Source of the DNA: Lineus longissimus
Taxonomy: Eukaryota; Nemertea; Pilidiophora; Heteronemertea; Lineidae
Assembly: GCF_910592395.1 (NCBI RefSeq)
Contig: NC_088323.1
Span: 7,998,001-8,062,000, forward strand
Length of the DNA stretch: 64,000 nt
Direction of reading: 5' to 3'
In this document: one piece after another, positions 1-11,200 of the stretch
Position numbering within the stretch: position 1 is the first letter of the stretch
Layout: every line of letters starts with the position of its first letter
Translations under genes and position numbers: made by a program
Notes under the pieces: model-generated
Seen by the model: the letters and a program-made list of their open reading frames with translations, nothing else
What the model was told of the DNA's origin: nothing
Databases searched by the model: none

Positions 1-1607
1 TTTGACAAAACACAGCCACAATTCCCTACATATTACACGTTGATGTTCAAATTACCGAGTTGATCAAATCTCACGAATATGAAATACGAATTACGAACTT
101 ATAATTACGAGGGAACTCGCGTTCCATTTTGCAGCCAGCTGTGTCTTGAGTTATGTATTAGAAATTAATGCTTTCGTCCAGTTCCGGTCTCATTGAAAAC
201 GGATCCTACAACAATGCATCTTGACATAATCAGTGGTTTTAAATATACTCCGCCTCTTGATTTTCAAACTTTTGTATACGATGTAGGAGTATCAAAAACC
301 TGTATCTCAGGATGTGACAATGTAGACTAATTCGTAACGACTCCGCCAATTCGTCACAACGAATTCAACACTCGCTGCGTCTAAAAAATTACGGTGGTTT
401 GGTTGAAGAACTTTAGATCCTGATTGACCCTTCTCAGGGTAGCGGATGTTGATCAGCTTAGAAACCATTCTTGTGGTCATTTTTATGGATAAATAGCAAT
501 TCGTAATATACGTAATTCGTGAGATTTATGGAAACTCGCTATTATCTCAAATGACCCGTTTTGTATATGCAACCCCTAACTTATATCACTCTCGCGTCAC
601 TAGCGCGCAGCACAGAAGGGATGTCACTTGTGATTTGGACTGTAACCTCTCAGTGAACATTTAAAAAAAACCTGAAACATGATTATTGTCCCCTTCCAGG
701 AAATGCAGTACATTTTGTATAGTTGAATCACGGGATTATTCTCCCCTTCCAGAAAATGAAGTTAGGGATGACTCCATCCTGATTTTCGAGGTTATTCACT
801 CGGGAGAGGGGGGGGGGGGGTGGTCAATCATGCATCCACACGCCGTCTTTTTAAATCTTGGTTATGTAGGACTATCATTACATGTATAGCAATCTAAAGC
901 AATGAAATCAATAGAAAAGGGAACATACAAGATGGCAACAACATTCAAATATTTATATTTCAATAATTGAGAGATAATCAAAATTATAAACTATAAGACG
1001 TTGGAAAAAAGACAAAATACAATGAAAATCCTGCTTTTGTCAGGTCATCTGCAGCAAGGATATTGCTTTTTAAATCGAATCAATTAATTTTTTGTGACGT
1101 CACTTAAAGTAATTTAGCATATCACCTGATTACTGAACTGGGTATGTTTGACTCCGGTTAGTCAAGGGAAATGTCTGAAAAACCTCGAGTTTCTGGAAAA
1201 ATTAATGAAAAAAATCATTCCAAAATTATCAAACAGTCTTTAATGTAAGCATTATTAGTTATGAATTGCTCGGAATTAGGTTGAAAATATTATTCTGATA
1301 GGATTGTTTTTTTCCTCAATGTGACGACTTCCGCAATATCTGATATAAAGGTATTGCACAATATACTGGCAAAATTTCTGTTGTGTGCCTCTGAGCCATT
1401 GAAAGACGGAGGTGGTGTGACAGAATAATTGGCACTAACATTTCAAAACCCGTCTGGTAGAATGACCTAGCTAAACTCATCAATCCACAGACACAATTAT
1501 TCAGAGTATACAGAACCACCTCAGAAATCAATTACAATTTGCCTCCAGTAAAACTTCACACGTTGCTTGAAGTTTGTTTTCGTCACAATTGTCCTATTTC
1601 ATTTCAG
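1..1607 (+). other. Intron of secreted-peptide gene copy A (exon 1 lies outside the window)
   Basis: By alignment with copy C, position 1 matches 32423 inside the single coding intron. The coding exon 1 of copy A would therefore lie roughly 440 bp to the left of the window. The stretch is AT-rich, has a G12 run near 808, and shows no convincing coding sequence. The intron ends in a pyrimidine-rich tract and CAG at 1607. Confidence 0.8.
1357..1466. repeat. 110 bp direct repeat, left of exon 2 (copy A)
   Basis: This 110 bp block starts CACAATATACTGGC, ends GTAGAATGAC, and is repeated almost exactly at 1855-1964. The two blocks flank peptide exon 2 and its polyadenylation signal. The same pair surrounds exon 2 in copies B and C, so it predates the duplications. 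Confidence 0.9.
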
Positions 1608-1746
1608 CTACATGGGGAGCACCAAAGCATCAATTGGGTCCAAATGCACCGTGAACGCTACTTGTGCGTCTGGGAAATGCCGAGACGAGGACGGGAATGA
1701 ACCAACCTACCAGGCCTTCGAGAAAGACTTAACGTGCGTTGCGTAG
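1608..1746 (+). CDS. Secreted four-cysteine peptide, exon 2 (copy A, partial)
   Basis: This is the second and last coding exon of a small secreted peptide gene. It follows a TTTCATTTCAG acceptor, starts in phase 2 (it completes a Gly codon), and ends in TAG. Its 139 bases equal exon 2 of copy C (34028-34166), where exon 1 encodes a signal peptide. The exon encodes the mature domain with all four cysteines (residues 34, 40, 45 and 64 of the complete peptide; spacing C-X5-C-X4-C-X18-C), with a small GSKC...TCASGKC core followed by an acidic stretch. The spacing suggests two disulphides and a secreted, possibly defensive or signalling, peptide. I recognise no named family. An AATAAA lies 64 bp downstream of the stop. 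Confidence 0.72.
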
Positions 1747-1809
1747 AATGCTCTTTTGGGTATCTAAATATATATTGATATATGTCCAATTCAACTGTAA
1801 AACAGAAAC

Positions 1810-1815
1810 AATAAA
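1810..1815 (+). promoter_or_regulatory. Polyadenylation signal AATAAA, peptide gene copy A
   Basis: A canonical AATAAA lies 64 bp after the TAG of exon 2. It is conserved at the same distance in copies B and C. Confidence 0.7.
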
Positions 1816-1854
1816 ACCCAAACGAACTTAAATTAAGTCTGCCCTTTTGTTATC

Positions 1855-1964
1855 CACAATATACTGGCAAAATTTCTGTTGTGTGCCTCTGAGCCATTGA
1901 AAGACGGAGGTGGTGTGACAGAATAATTGGCACTAACATTTCAAAACCCGTCTGGTAGAATGAC
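1855..1964. repeat. 110 bp direct repeat, right of exon 2 (copy A)
   Basis: Second member of the pair flanking exon 2. It reads the same as 1357-1466 apart from at most a few bases. Confidence 0.9.
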
Positions 1965-2133
1965 AGACACATGTACATTATACCAACACTGAACAATGCT
2001 TGTTCACTGTCCTGAACTCAGTGCCTCGAGTTGTCGCCATGATTGGAAGTCTATCATAGATGATTTTGTTTGCTTTGTTTGGCAATATTTATTTTCAACA
2101 CCTGGCTTTGACTTTGGTTGTTTGGACTTGTTC

Positions 2134-2423
2134 TGTCAATGTTTGTTCTGTCTATGTAGTGTTTTGTCAATGTTTGTTTTGTCAATGTTTGTTCTGTCTG
2201 TGCTTCTTCTGTCTATGTTTGTTTTGGTAATATTTGTTTTCTTAATATTTGTTTTGTCAATGTTTGTTTTGTTAATATTTGTTTTGTTAATGTTTGTATT
2301 GTTAATTTTTGTTGTGTTAATGTTTGTTGTGTTAATGTTTGTTGTGTTAATGTTTGTTGTGTTAATGTTTGTTTTGTTAATGTTTGTTTTGTTAATGTTT
2401 GTTGTGTTAATGTTTGTTTTGTT
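2134..2423. repeat. 15-bp minisatellite (copy A)
   Basis: About 19 imperfect copies of a 15-base unit, typically TTTTGTTAATGTTTG or TTTTGTCAATGTTTG on the plus strand. Because 15 is divisible by three and the unit lacks stops in several frames, long artificial ORFs appear on both strands (five-residue repeats such as LSMFV or TNINK). I see no reason to call these genes. Homologous arrays are at 22353-22980 (inverted, about twice as long) and 34554-34843. Confidence 0.92.
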
Positions 2424-2455
2424 AGACCATATCCACAACTCCGTGGATATGGTCT
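2424..2455. repeat. 13-bp perfect inverted repeat (hairpin) after the minisatellite
   Basis: AGACCATATCCAC and its exact reverse complement are separated by 6 bases. The core AGACCATATCC is also inside the TIRs of the element at 4037-4620, which hints that both belong to one mobile family. Confidence 0.7.
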
Positions 2456-2456
2456 A

Positions 2457-4036
2457 TTGTTTTTACTGAGCCGATCGCCAGGACCCGAGGGATGTGGTTT
2501 TCGACACGTATCTCCGAAACTGCCGCACGGAACGACCTGAAATTTGGTTAGGTTACGTTTCATAACCTGCTAACGAACAACGTGTACTTTATTTTTGCAG
2601 CCGTTGCTTACTTTTTTAGTTTTCGGGTGATTTTTGATGAAAATCGCCGGTTCTGAACCGTTCCGGTAATAGCACTGCCTCCCGCGTTTTTACCGATTAG
2701 GCAAGTTGCTCAACGTTGATCTGTCCCGACCTGAACAGGTGGGAGGATACCCGCTACATGGAAGAGCCAACAGACATTTCGTCTACGCATTCTAGACTGG
2801 GTGAGTGTGATTTTTTCGTGATTGTAATCGCCCTCAAATTTGTGTTGAAACACTGCATCAGACAAAATTTACTCATCAGAGGTCAAGAAAAGGATCTTAA
2901 GAATATATATTCGCTGTTAGTTTGGGTGATTAAAGGGAGCACGTCCATCTTTAGAGGCAAACTTGTCATCCGAAAGTTTCCAGATCCCCGCAATGGCGGA
3001 TATACATTCATAAAAAAAATTACGAATTCGGGCAAGTTTCATCAAACTGTGCGCCTTAAACACCTAAGAATGTCTCAAAATCACCCAGACTCTACACATG
3101 AGATATACCTTCACTGAAAATAATTGCTAAAACCTCGCTTAACGTGTCGCGAGTGCTGAAAGCAACAGTTTTGGAGATCGTTTTTCTGTACATCCTGCTC
3201 ACTCCTGTAGAAATGTACAGTAAAGCACGTATACACGTGCAGTGTAAATGGACACACGAATGTACACACCTTCTGAAAATATTGTCAGCAAAGGTGATAA
3301 GTGTTTGTTCTGAATTATGACAATGAAATTCATAGACTATTAGCAGGTAGTCAGTGTCTGTTGGTCTGAATAATGAATGATAAAACTTCTGGTGAAGTTA
3401 AAATATTTCCTCGCTCTGTTTTACAGCCTGACGCAGTGACGGGGATGATCAGCATCTGTTCTGTTCTGCGACCGCATCAGTCACGGATATAGGAGCCTTG
3501 ACCACGAGGAGCTGATGAGGCAAAGTCGTATAACCGTCTTAACCTTGACATCGGTGCAGTGCTGAATTTGCCGTCCGAAGACAAACCAGTATAATATTCC
3601 AGCCGTATTTCGTTCTTTTCACTGTAATACTTTTACTTCAAAAAGACTGAATAAATAAACCTACTGTGGCAGTTAGTTTAAAAAGATATTATTGCATTTT
3701 ACGTTTTTACTCTTAGTGCTGATCGGTCATACCCCTTTGGCCTGGCCGTAACCTTGCATACTGGTTGTCTCGATGCCGTATGCTATGACCATGTATATAT
3801 CTACTGGACTGGTTTGTTGCACCATGTCGAAGGAATTTTATGTAGAGATCAAGACACTTCCCTCGCATCACAATCTACACCTCAAAAGAATGGTTGTAAA
3901 AATCCTTGCCATGATTCCCGGTTGCCCCTATGTTGTGACCATGCATGCATCAATGGCCTGGGATGTTGCAACCTACACTTCAAAGGAATGCGAAGTCTAA
4001 ATCACATTTATTTTTTGTCCCCAGGTTGTGACTTTC
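2457..4036. other. Intergenic stretch; one weak exon candidate
   Basis: There is no strong gene. A possible terminal exon starts after TTTTTACCGATTAG at 2701 and is open to a TAG at 2793-2795. Its tail contains GGYPLHGR, which faintly recalls the end of a ricin-B-type beta-trefoil repeat. A GTGAGT donor follows at 2801, and a CAG acceptor with an exon-like block and AATAAA lies at about 3426-3655. The block is identical in copy C. Longer open frames (for example 2716-3117 and 3754-4068) look compositionally random, so I do not call them genes. Confidence 0.25.
3905..3908. other. Empty target site of the young Gypsy element (CTTG)
   Basis: Copy A reads straight through CTTG. Copy C has a 10.66 kb LTR element here, flanked by CTTG on both sides (36325-36328 and 46990-46993). 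This is the pre-integration state preserved in the same window. Confidence 0.93.
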
Positions 4037-4620
4037 CTAACAGCAATTGCAGACCATATCCCTGGTGATAGTGTTTTGTCATCTTAAAAATGAGCACCAG
4101 GACAAAGCACCAAAAACCTGCCACTTAAGATCAGATCAGAAGTTACCTACGTGGTGCCAGTACCCACCAAGTGCATGATTGACACCTAGATCATTTGAAG
4201 AAAAAATTGGCAGCAGAACCATGTGTGCATGGAGGGAGGTATTATAATATAAATACTGTGGAGACGCAATGTATTGGTCGTCCCAACATTGGGAGCTTTC
4301 ATCCCCACCAGCCATATCAGATGGCCAACTGGTTTCCCTCACTCGACCAGAAAACTCATCAAAAGATACGAAAGATGTTGAGATTCAGATTACATTTGCT
4401 TGTTGTCTGCTGGATTCTGACCATCCATATGCTGAGTTGTTGCAGTCCCAGAACCATCGCTAATTCTAGTATTTATGATGCACCTACTATCACAACCTAA
4501 TTCAGCTGGTTATTCAGGGTTATTTGCCTCTGATTTATCTGGTTATATCCTGGTGCAAACCTAATTTCTCAACATGACAAAATACTTTCACCAGGGATAT
4601 GGTCTGCAATTTGCTGTTAG
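4037..4620. mobile_element. TIR element of about 584 bp (MITE-like), copy A
   Basis: The ends are inverted repeats of 32-33 bases differing by a single-base indel. They start CTAACAGCAA and contain TTGCAGACCATATCC. The interior holds only short open frames (the longest, about 100 codons, at 4195-4500) with no recognisable domain, so this is probably a non-autonomous DNA transposon. A second copy sits at 47122-47704. I cannot define a target duplication. Confidence 0.75.
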
Positions 4621-4656
4621 GCGAATTGCCCAATACTAGTTAATGTTTGTTTTGTC

Positions 4657-4707
4657 AGCTCACCTCTTAGCAGAGGTGAGCTTATCCCATACCGTGGCGT
4701 CCGTCGT

Positions 4708-4769
<62 letters not shown>

Positions 4770-5826
4770 TTCGTCGTCGTCGTCGTCGTCCGTCGTCCGT
4801 TAGCAGGGCACGTTTCGTAACTGTTAGAGCTATTGAGTTGAAACTTAGTACACATGTACCCTTATGTAATGAAACCTTGGAGACCAAGTTTCAGTCCGAT
4901 TCGTTTCATGGTTTGGCCACCAGGGGGCCAAACGTTAAAAGTGAAAATATGCAATATCTCCCTTAAAAGTAGTCGGGAAATTTTGAAAAAAATATGGTAG
5001 GTACTTCTACCAAAGGTGCATCATATATCCTCCGGGTTTTTGATTTGACCTCCTTTTCAAGGTCACAGAGGTCAAATGGTGTGAATTGGCCGTTACGATG
5101 TAACGATGGCACGTTTCTAAACTGCAATGACTATTGATACCAAATTTGGTACACATTTACCCCTTAGTCAGGTGATCTAAGGGACCAAAGTTTGGTCCAA
5201 TATGATTCACCACTTGACCACCAGGGGGCAAAATCCAAAAACCTTAAAAATGTGATTATTCCTTAACTTCTTGCCCGATTGCCACCAATTTGATATCATG
5301 GGTACATCTAACCACCATACAGTATATGTCACACAGGTTTTTAATTTGACCTTCTTGTCAAGGTCACAGAGGTCAAATGACGTAAATTCGCCGTCAGGAC
5401 GTAACTATGGCACGTTTCTTAACTGCAATGACTATTGATCACAAATTAAGTACACATGTACCCCTTGGTCAGGTGATCTCAGGTACCGAAGTTTGGTGCG
5501 ATCTGATTTGCCGTTTGGTCTCCAGGGAGGGGGCCAAATCCTAAATTCATCAAAATGCCATTATTCCTAGTAATGACTTGCCCGATTGGCACCAATTTTA
5601 TATCATAGGTACATCTAATTCTAACAACCATTCAATGTATCACCGGGTCTTCTTTGATTTGACCTACTTTTCAAGGTCACAGAGGTCGAATGTACTGTAA
5701 ATTGGCCATTTTGGGGAAATTGTAATTGCTTGGACCTACATCAAACCTAACACTACATGACACAATACCATGCTCTTTATCCATCTTTCCTCCACATGAG
5801 GTGAGCACAATGGCCCTGGCCATTTC
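4657..5826. repeat. Dispersed repeat with terminal hairpin, (CGT)n and about 300-bp internal units
   Basis: It opens with a perfect hairpin (AGCTCACCTCT, loop TAGC, then the reverse complement), passes through a triplet array, and continues as related units of roughly 300 bp. It ends GAGGTGAGCACAATGGCCCTGGCC. Units carry AGGTCACAGAGGTCA (5060-5074, 5361-5375) and a CCACCAGGGGGC core (4914-4928, about 5215-5230). Copies of the same family are at 18557-19681 and, truncated, 47741-48616. There is no coding capacity, so it is probably a non-autonomous mobile repeat. Confidence 0.85.
4702..4799. repeat. (CGT)n trinucleotide microsatellite, copy A
   Basis: About 98 bases of almost pure CGT/TCG triplets with one CTT interruption. 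Arrays at the same position in sister repeats are shorter (18601-18651 and 47788-47871). The poly-arginine ORFs here are artefacts. Confidence 0.95.
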
Positions 5827-6384
5827 ATCTATGTTTGTTTTGTCTATGTTTGTTCTGTCAATGTTTGTTTTTGCAATAGTTCGATTAGACATATTTCTGA
5901 TCCACACAGCAACGTCCTATTGAACTCTGTCATACCCTTTTTTCAAATCTCCGCTTTGAATTTTTGCAAATGCCGAGCGATGGACATATTCGCGGCAAAA
6001 TAATTACGCGCGTCAAAATGTTCTTTCCCAATAAACTTATATTTTCTAGTTTCGAAGCTCTTGATTGATCACAGTGAATAGGCGCTGAAGTGTAGTCTAA
6101 ACAGTATACAGTAAACAGTATACTCAAATCCACTGTCGACCGGTCTCAATCTATAAGAAAATGATAATAAGTGATTGATATTTAAAGTACTAAAGAATGT
6201 AAATCATTTTCTAAGCACTGTACAAAAACATATACTCATCCCGGGAATCAAAATCCTGAACTCTAGGCTGTTGTGAATGAACTATTAATCCCTCCACTTA
6301 GAATGTTATTATGTTAAGCATGCCTATTAATGCGGTTACGTCATTGTAAGTTACCTATGCTTTGGTCTAGTTAGTCCGGAATAA
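5827..6384. other. AT-rich spacer with a minisatellite fragment; no gene seen
   Basis: It begins with three more 15-bp minisatellite units (5828-5875) and the motif TCTGATCCACACAGCAACG, which recurs inverted at the edge of the 22353-22980 array. The rest may be the leader of the decayed Gypsy element that follows, but I could not define an LTR. Most of A 5541-6193 is missing from copy C. Confidence 0.5.
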
Positions 6385-6401
6385 ATAATCATAGAAGGTA
6401 G

Positions 6402-7056
6402 ATGTGTTTTGTGTGTTCTCCTTGGGCTAATACATCAAACGGACGGACGAAAACAAACGGACTCATCAAAACACTACTCGCACCTACGAAAGCAGCAACG
6501 AAAACGTACAAGGAACTAACGAAAGTTGTAAGTGACCATCTTACACCAAAACCAATAATCATTGCTGAACGATACATTTTACAATCGAAAACAAGCCGAG
6601 GGAGAGACGGTTGCTCAATTCGCAAAGGAGCAACGCAAATTGGCAGAAAAGTGAGATTTTAAGAATTTCCTGGATGACGTTCTGAGGGACATGTTTGTCA
6701 TTGGTCTCAAAAATCGCACAGCACAAAGGAAGTTACTGAGTGAGTCGGAACTTTCATTAGACAAAGCATTCAAGATTGCGTTGAGTTGTGAAATGGCTGA
6801 GGAGAATGTACAACAAATTCATCCCGCAAGCGAAGTGAAACTTGTAAACTCCAAGGCACATCACTATAAGGAGTGCTGGAGGTGTGGTAGGTCTAATCAC
6901 AGCCCGGACACGTGTTACCATAAAGAGACTGAGTGCCATCTATGTCATTCCCGTGGACATATTCGCCGGAAGTGTACAAAGACGGCAGAAAGTAAAAAGT
7001 CGTCTGAGACCAAAGGACACTTCAAATACGGTAAAAAGGTTAAATACAAAGGTTAA
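6402..7056 (+). pseudogene. gag: Gypsy-2 gag, frameshifted (copy A)
   Basis: Retrotransposon Gag (capsid and nucleocapsid) in two pieces, 6402-6662 and 6691-7056, joined by at least one frameshift near 6610-6690. The first piece carries a capsid-like stretch with the motif TPKPIIIAER. The second ends with two CCHC zinc knuckles of the form C-X2-C-X4-H-X4-C (about residues 66-79 and 87-100 of that piece), which would bind the RNA genome. It overlaps the protease frame that follows. The same lesions are in copy C, so the gene was already broken at the time of duplication. Confidence 0.8.
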
Positions 7057-9244
7057 ATATGCTCAACAGATTGGATCGGACACTGATTCGTCGAATACCG
7101 ATGATGATACCCATGGGGATATACGTCACACACGGATGAAAAAAGTTACGTTGAACGTGGGAGCGGATTCGGATACGGATTCGGCGGATACTGGTGATTC
7201 ACACCAGTCTAATGGATATGGACACGAGAAACTGGGAAGGAGCAAAATAACGATAGGATCCGTTAGAGACAACGTCGGGCAGCCGAGGAAAACGCCAGAA
7301 ATAATGACCTCGGTGATGCTAAACGGAAAACGTGTGCCAATGGAGATGGATACCGGTGCAGCAGTTTCGATGATTTTAAAGAGGCTATATCGGAAATATC
7401 TCGTCAAACGGGTTGAGATTAAACCTTGTGATGTTGTCTTAAAATCAATAACTGGGAACACCCTTCCTGTTGTTGGTGTGGCCATGGTTAATGTTCAATA
7501 CGAGGATCAACACGTCAACAATCTTCCATTGTATGTTGTACGCAGTGACGGTCCCGCTCTGTTCGGGCGAGATTAGTTGCAATTCATTGGCTTGAATTGG
7601 GACGCATTGTGTGTAAATCGAGTCAATAGTATCCTAAATAATCACAATGGCGGTCAACTACCAGAATTAAGCGAAATTCTGGAAAAGCAGAAGGACGTAT
7701 TCAAATCCGAATTGGGAAAAGCCAAGAACTTTAAAGCTGAACTGCGGGTGAAATTAGATGCGACCCCTATATTCTTTAAAGCAAGGCCTGTTCCCTATGC
7801 TATTCTTGAGGATGTGAAGGAATCTATTTTCAAGGAGGAACGAGAAGGGATTCTCGAGCGAGTTGAATATAGTGACTGGGCAGCCCCTATTGTGCCGGTT
7901 AGGAAACCAGACGGGTCACTACGGGTTTGTGGTGATTTCAAAGTGACTATAAACAAGTACATTGCGAATCCTGAGCATCCAATGCCACACATGGATGAAC
8001 TGTACCAGAAATTGAAAGGAGGTGAGAAGTTTTCCAAACTAGATCTCTCAAATGCTTATAAACAAATTGAGGTCGAGGACGAATCCAGAAAATATCTCAC
8101 TATAAACACTCCGCTAGGTTTATTTCGTTACACGCGCTTGGCATTCGGGGTCAGCTGTGCCCCTCAACTGTTCCAATCAATGATGGACGAAGTGCTGCAG
8201 GGAGTTGATTGCGCGTGCAACATGGACGACATAGCTCTGACCGGAAAGGACGATCCTGATCACTTGTACAATCTAGACCAAGTGCTTCAGAGACAAGATG
8301 ATAATGGACTCCGCTGTAAACTCCCAAAGTGCACGTTCATGAAACCGTCAATGAAGTGGTTAAGTTTTGTAGTCAACAAAGATGGACTACGCATGGCCGA
8401 TGACACCGTTGCGGCAGTCCGTGACGCACCGCGTCCAACCAGTAGGACTGAAATGCAGTCGTTTCTAGGATTAGTAAATCATTACCGCAGATACGCTCGA
8501 AACCTTTCCTCGATCGCAGCGCCTCTATCAGATCTGTTACGGAAGGACCAGAAGTGGATATGGACTCCCGAATGTGAGACTGCATTCCAGGAAATCATAA
8601 GACTGTTGACAACGGAGGCCGGTGTACTGGTACATTATGATCCTAGGAAGGACGTTACATTGGCAGTTGACGCATCACCCAAGGGGTTAGGTGCGGTTTT
8701 GTCGCATATCACGGACAGCGGGGAACGCCCCATCGCTTACGCATCTAGGACACTCACTAAAGCAGAGGTTAATTATTCGCAGTTAGAAAAAGAAGGACTG
8801 GCAGTTATATTCGGATTGCATAAGTTCCACCAGTTCCTATTTGGACACAAGTTTACCCTAATTACTGACAATAGGCCAATCAGTTACATATTTGGTCCCA
8901 AACGGGGTATACCTGTTCTTGCAGCCGCGCGGATACAAATGTTGGCAATCCAACTAGCCGCTTATGATTATGACATTCAGTGCCGTAAATCAGAAGCTAA
9001 CGGCAATGCCGATGCATTGTCGAGGCTACCGCTACCTGTGGAGGGCAGTACGGAAGAGTTCATTCAGTGGACAGCAGACGCAACGGAACTCAATATCGCG
9101 CAGATAAGTACCCTCCCTGTTACGGCTAAGAACATTGCAAAGGAGTGCGACATGATCCTGTGTTGTCAAAGGTATCGCATTTCACCAGCACATTTCAAAC
9201 GAGTTGAAACCGTACTACAATCGCAGGGACGAAATCACTACTGA
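6884..9244 (+). pseudogene. pol: Gypsy-2 protease-RT-RNase H with an internal stop (copy A)
   Basis: One reading frame is interrupted by a single TAG at 7574-7576, where related elements usually have a Trp after GRD. Before the stop lies an aspartic protease with the active-site triad DTG (in MDTGAAVS). After it come the reverse transcriptase palm, whose catalytic box reads NMDD rather than the usual Y-X-DD, and an RNase H domain with VDASPKGLGAV. The frame ends at 9244. The stop and the Tyr-to-Asn change argue that the element is inactive. The frame overlaps the end of gag, as in other Gypsy elements. Confidence 0.88.
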
Positions 9245-9286
9245 GGATGGCTCCTATGGGGAATACGCACCATAATCCGAAAGAAA

Positions 9287-9572
9287 TTGCAGGGAGAAAT
9301 ACTTGAGGAATTACACCATGGTCACCCAGGAATAGAACGCATGAAAGGTCTTGCCAGGTTACATGTGTGGTGGGCTAATCTCGATAGCGACATAAACGGT
9401 TGGTTCAAACATGTGGCGCATGCCAAAATGTGCATTCAACTCCCGCACCGGCACAAGGAAATCCTTGGAAATGGCCATCAGGGCCATGGAAACGAGTCCA
9501 TGTTGATTTCGCCGGGCCATTTCATGGGACACATGTTTTTCATCGCAGTTGATGCTTATTCGAAATGGCCAG
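9287..9572 (+). pseudogene. Gypsy-2 integrase, N-terminal part (copy A)
   Basis: Start of the retroviral-type integrase. The zinc-binding histidines (HHGHPGIERM) are present, and the first catalytic region is shifted by a frameshift around 9480-9520. The open frame ends with DAYSKWP exactly where the Harbinger element begins. The rest of the domain resumes at 13080. Confidence 0.8.
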
Positions 9573-9814
9573 GGCCGACCGCATAGAAACTCCGATAGTG
9601 AAGCCGTGTTAGTTGTCCTAACAGGGCCTGACAACATATACGGTAACAGCGCCAAAATATTGACCGCATAGAAACGCTGTTAAGATGTTGTTAGTGAAGC
9701 CTTCTGTTAGACTATCGGTAGTGTTACGAGACCATTTGCCGGGCCCAAGGTTGATGAAACACGCGCCTTTTCCGCAGTAGTTGTTGCATGTGTCTCGCGG
9801 TAGGACCGTCAAAC

Positions 9815-10208
9815 ATGTCCAAGACAAAACGTACAAGGGCTCCCGATTATTCGGCGGAGGAAAAGCGGGTAATTACCCGCTTGTTTTGTAAGCACAACAA
9901 CATCCTGACCGCAAAACATTCGTCAACAATTTCGCAAAAGGATAAAACAGTGATTTTCGCGGATATTCTTCATCAAGTTAATGCTGTGGGTGTCACCAAA
10001 CGCAGTCTAGACGGCATCAAGGACAGATGGCAAGCGATCAAAAGAGAAGTGAAAGCAAAAGTTGCTGCGTATCTTCGCAACAGACTTAAAGAAGCCGTGA
10101 AGACAGGTGGTGGCGAAAACCCGTACGCAGATGATGACGATCCTGAAAGCATCCTCAACGAGTATGAGAAGCTGGTTTACGCTATTCTCCCCCCAGAGCA
10201 AGTTGCAG
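9815..10208 (+). CDS. Harbinger Myb/SANT-like protein, exon 1 (copy A)
   Basis: Exon 1 of the accessory DNA-binding protein that works with Harbinger transposases (nuclear import and TIR binding in characterised elements). I chose the ATG at 9815, at the start of the conserved N-terminus, rather than an in-frame ATG 27 bases upstream. The region encodes a trihelical Myb/SANT-like fold with the tryptophan in DRWQAIKREV. It ends at a donor, CAG|GTGGGT, at 10208, leaving one base of the next codon (394 bases, phase 1). The splice to 10674 restores an open frame of 306 residues in total. Confidence 0.8.
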
Positions 10209-10673
10209 GTGGGTTTTGTATTGCTTACATTGTTTTAATGTTCTATAGTTTTTCTCAAAATAAACATTATATGAAATTATGCGCGGGAGATCGAGAAGCG
10301 TGTCATATGCATAATAGGCTCCATCAATGCGCGCGACAACACAGGGTGATTTAAAAAAAACGAACTGTGAAAGCAGATATGTGACATTGGTAGCATTGAA
10401 AAGAGTAGACCAATACATTTCGGATGATGTGTATCTTATAATTTTATCGTCAGCAGTTTTCAACATATTAACCCTTGGATCTGGGTTTCGTTTTTTTTTA
10501 ATCACACTGTAGATTAAATATTTCAATATTTTTATGAAATGAATAAAAGATAGGGCCTTTTAGTGAAAATGAAGCGTGTTTCAAAGTTGATATCCCAAGC
10601 TGTTACCTGAACCTCATAAGATTTTAATATAAAAACTTATTTTCTGTTTTAACCGTACCACATTTTGTTTCAG
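10209..10673 (+). other. Intron of the Harbinger Myb-like gene (copy A)
   Basis: GT-AG intron of 465 bp. The acceptor is a pyrimidine-rich tract ending TTTGTTTCAG at 10673. Splicing keeps the frame; reading through quickly meets a stop at 10354. Confidence 0.75.
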
Positions 10674-11200
10674 GAATTGAAGGAGGATTCGCTACTGATG
10701 AGATTGGCTGCAACCAAGAGAAGTTTGGTTCAGATTCGACGTCGTCAGCGCACTTGGGTGATGATGACGGGAGTGATTTTCATGACGACGACGATGATGA
10801 TGTGGATCCTGGGCACTCACTTTCATCATCTCCTGCAGGCAACGAAGGACCGTGGGCTTCTAGTACCTCATCCTTGAAATCTCAGCGAGAATCACGCAGT
10901 ATGAATTGGCGGGAGATCCATAAAAGTCGCAAGGAACATGGGCCTTCAAAGCCTACAGTCACTGCTAGCGAGTACTACGAGGAAATGTTGAAAATTGAGG
11001 AAAAGAAATTGAAACTGAAGAGAAAGTTTTTCGAATTGAAGGAATCATATTACAAGGATAAGTTAGCTATTTTGAGGTCGGAAAAAAAGACTCGGCCAAC
11101 AACATCTTCTGCCTCACAAGGTACCCCAAATACAACGGAATATCATACGTTGCAGCCTGCTCCATTGTGGCAACCTTATCACTCTTTTGAAAACAACTAA
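10674..11200 (+). CDS. Harbinger Myb/SANT-like protein, exon 2 (copy A)
   Basis: The second exon carries an acidic run (DDDGSDFHDDDDDD), a Ser-rich linker, and a basic coiled-coil-like helix (EEMLKIEEKKLKLKRKFFELKE) near the C-terminus that may mediate contact with the transposase or dimerisation. It ends in TAA at 11200. The gene is convergent with the transposase. The copy in C (53099-53625) is almost the same, so the protein could still be made from either. Confidence 0.8.

Noticed and set aside
2716..3117. 133-codon ORF downstream of peptide gene copy A
   Set aside because: Copy C has a stop in the same frame (ORF ends at 35450), so the frame is not maintained. No domain is visible.
3754..4068. 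Cys-containing 104-codon ORF
   Set aside because: Runs across a repeat boundary and into a TIR. The homologous frame in copy C is interrupted by the Gypsy insertion. No signal peptide.
4643..4966. Poly-arginine ORFs across the CGT array (also 18420-18784 and 47727-48038)
   Set aside because: A trinucleotide microsatellite is open in any frame. Length differs between copies and flanks are non-coding repeat.
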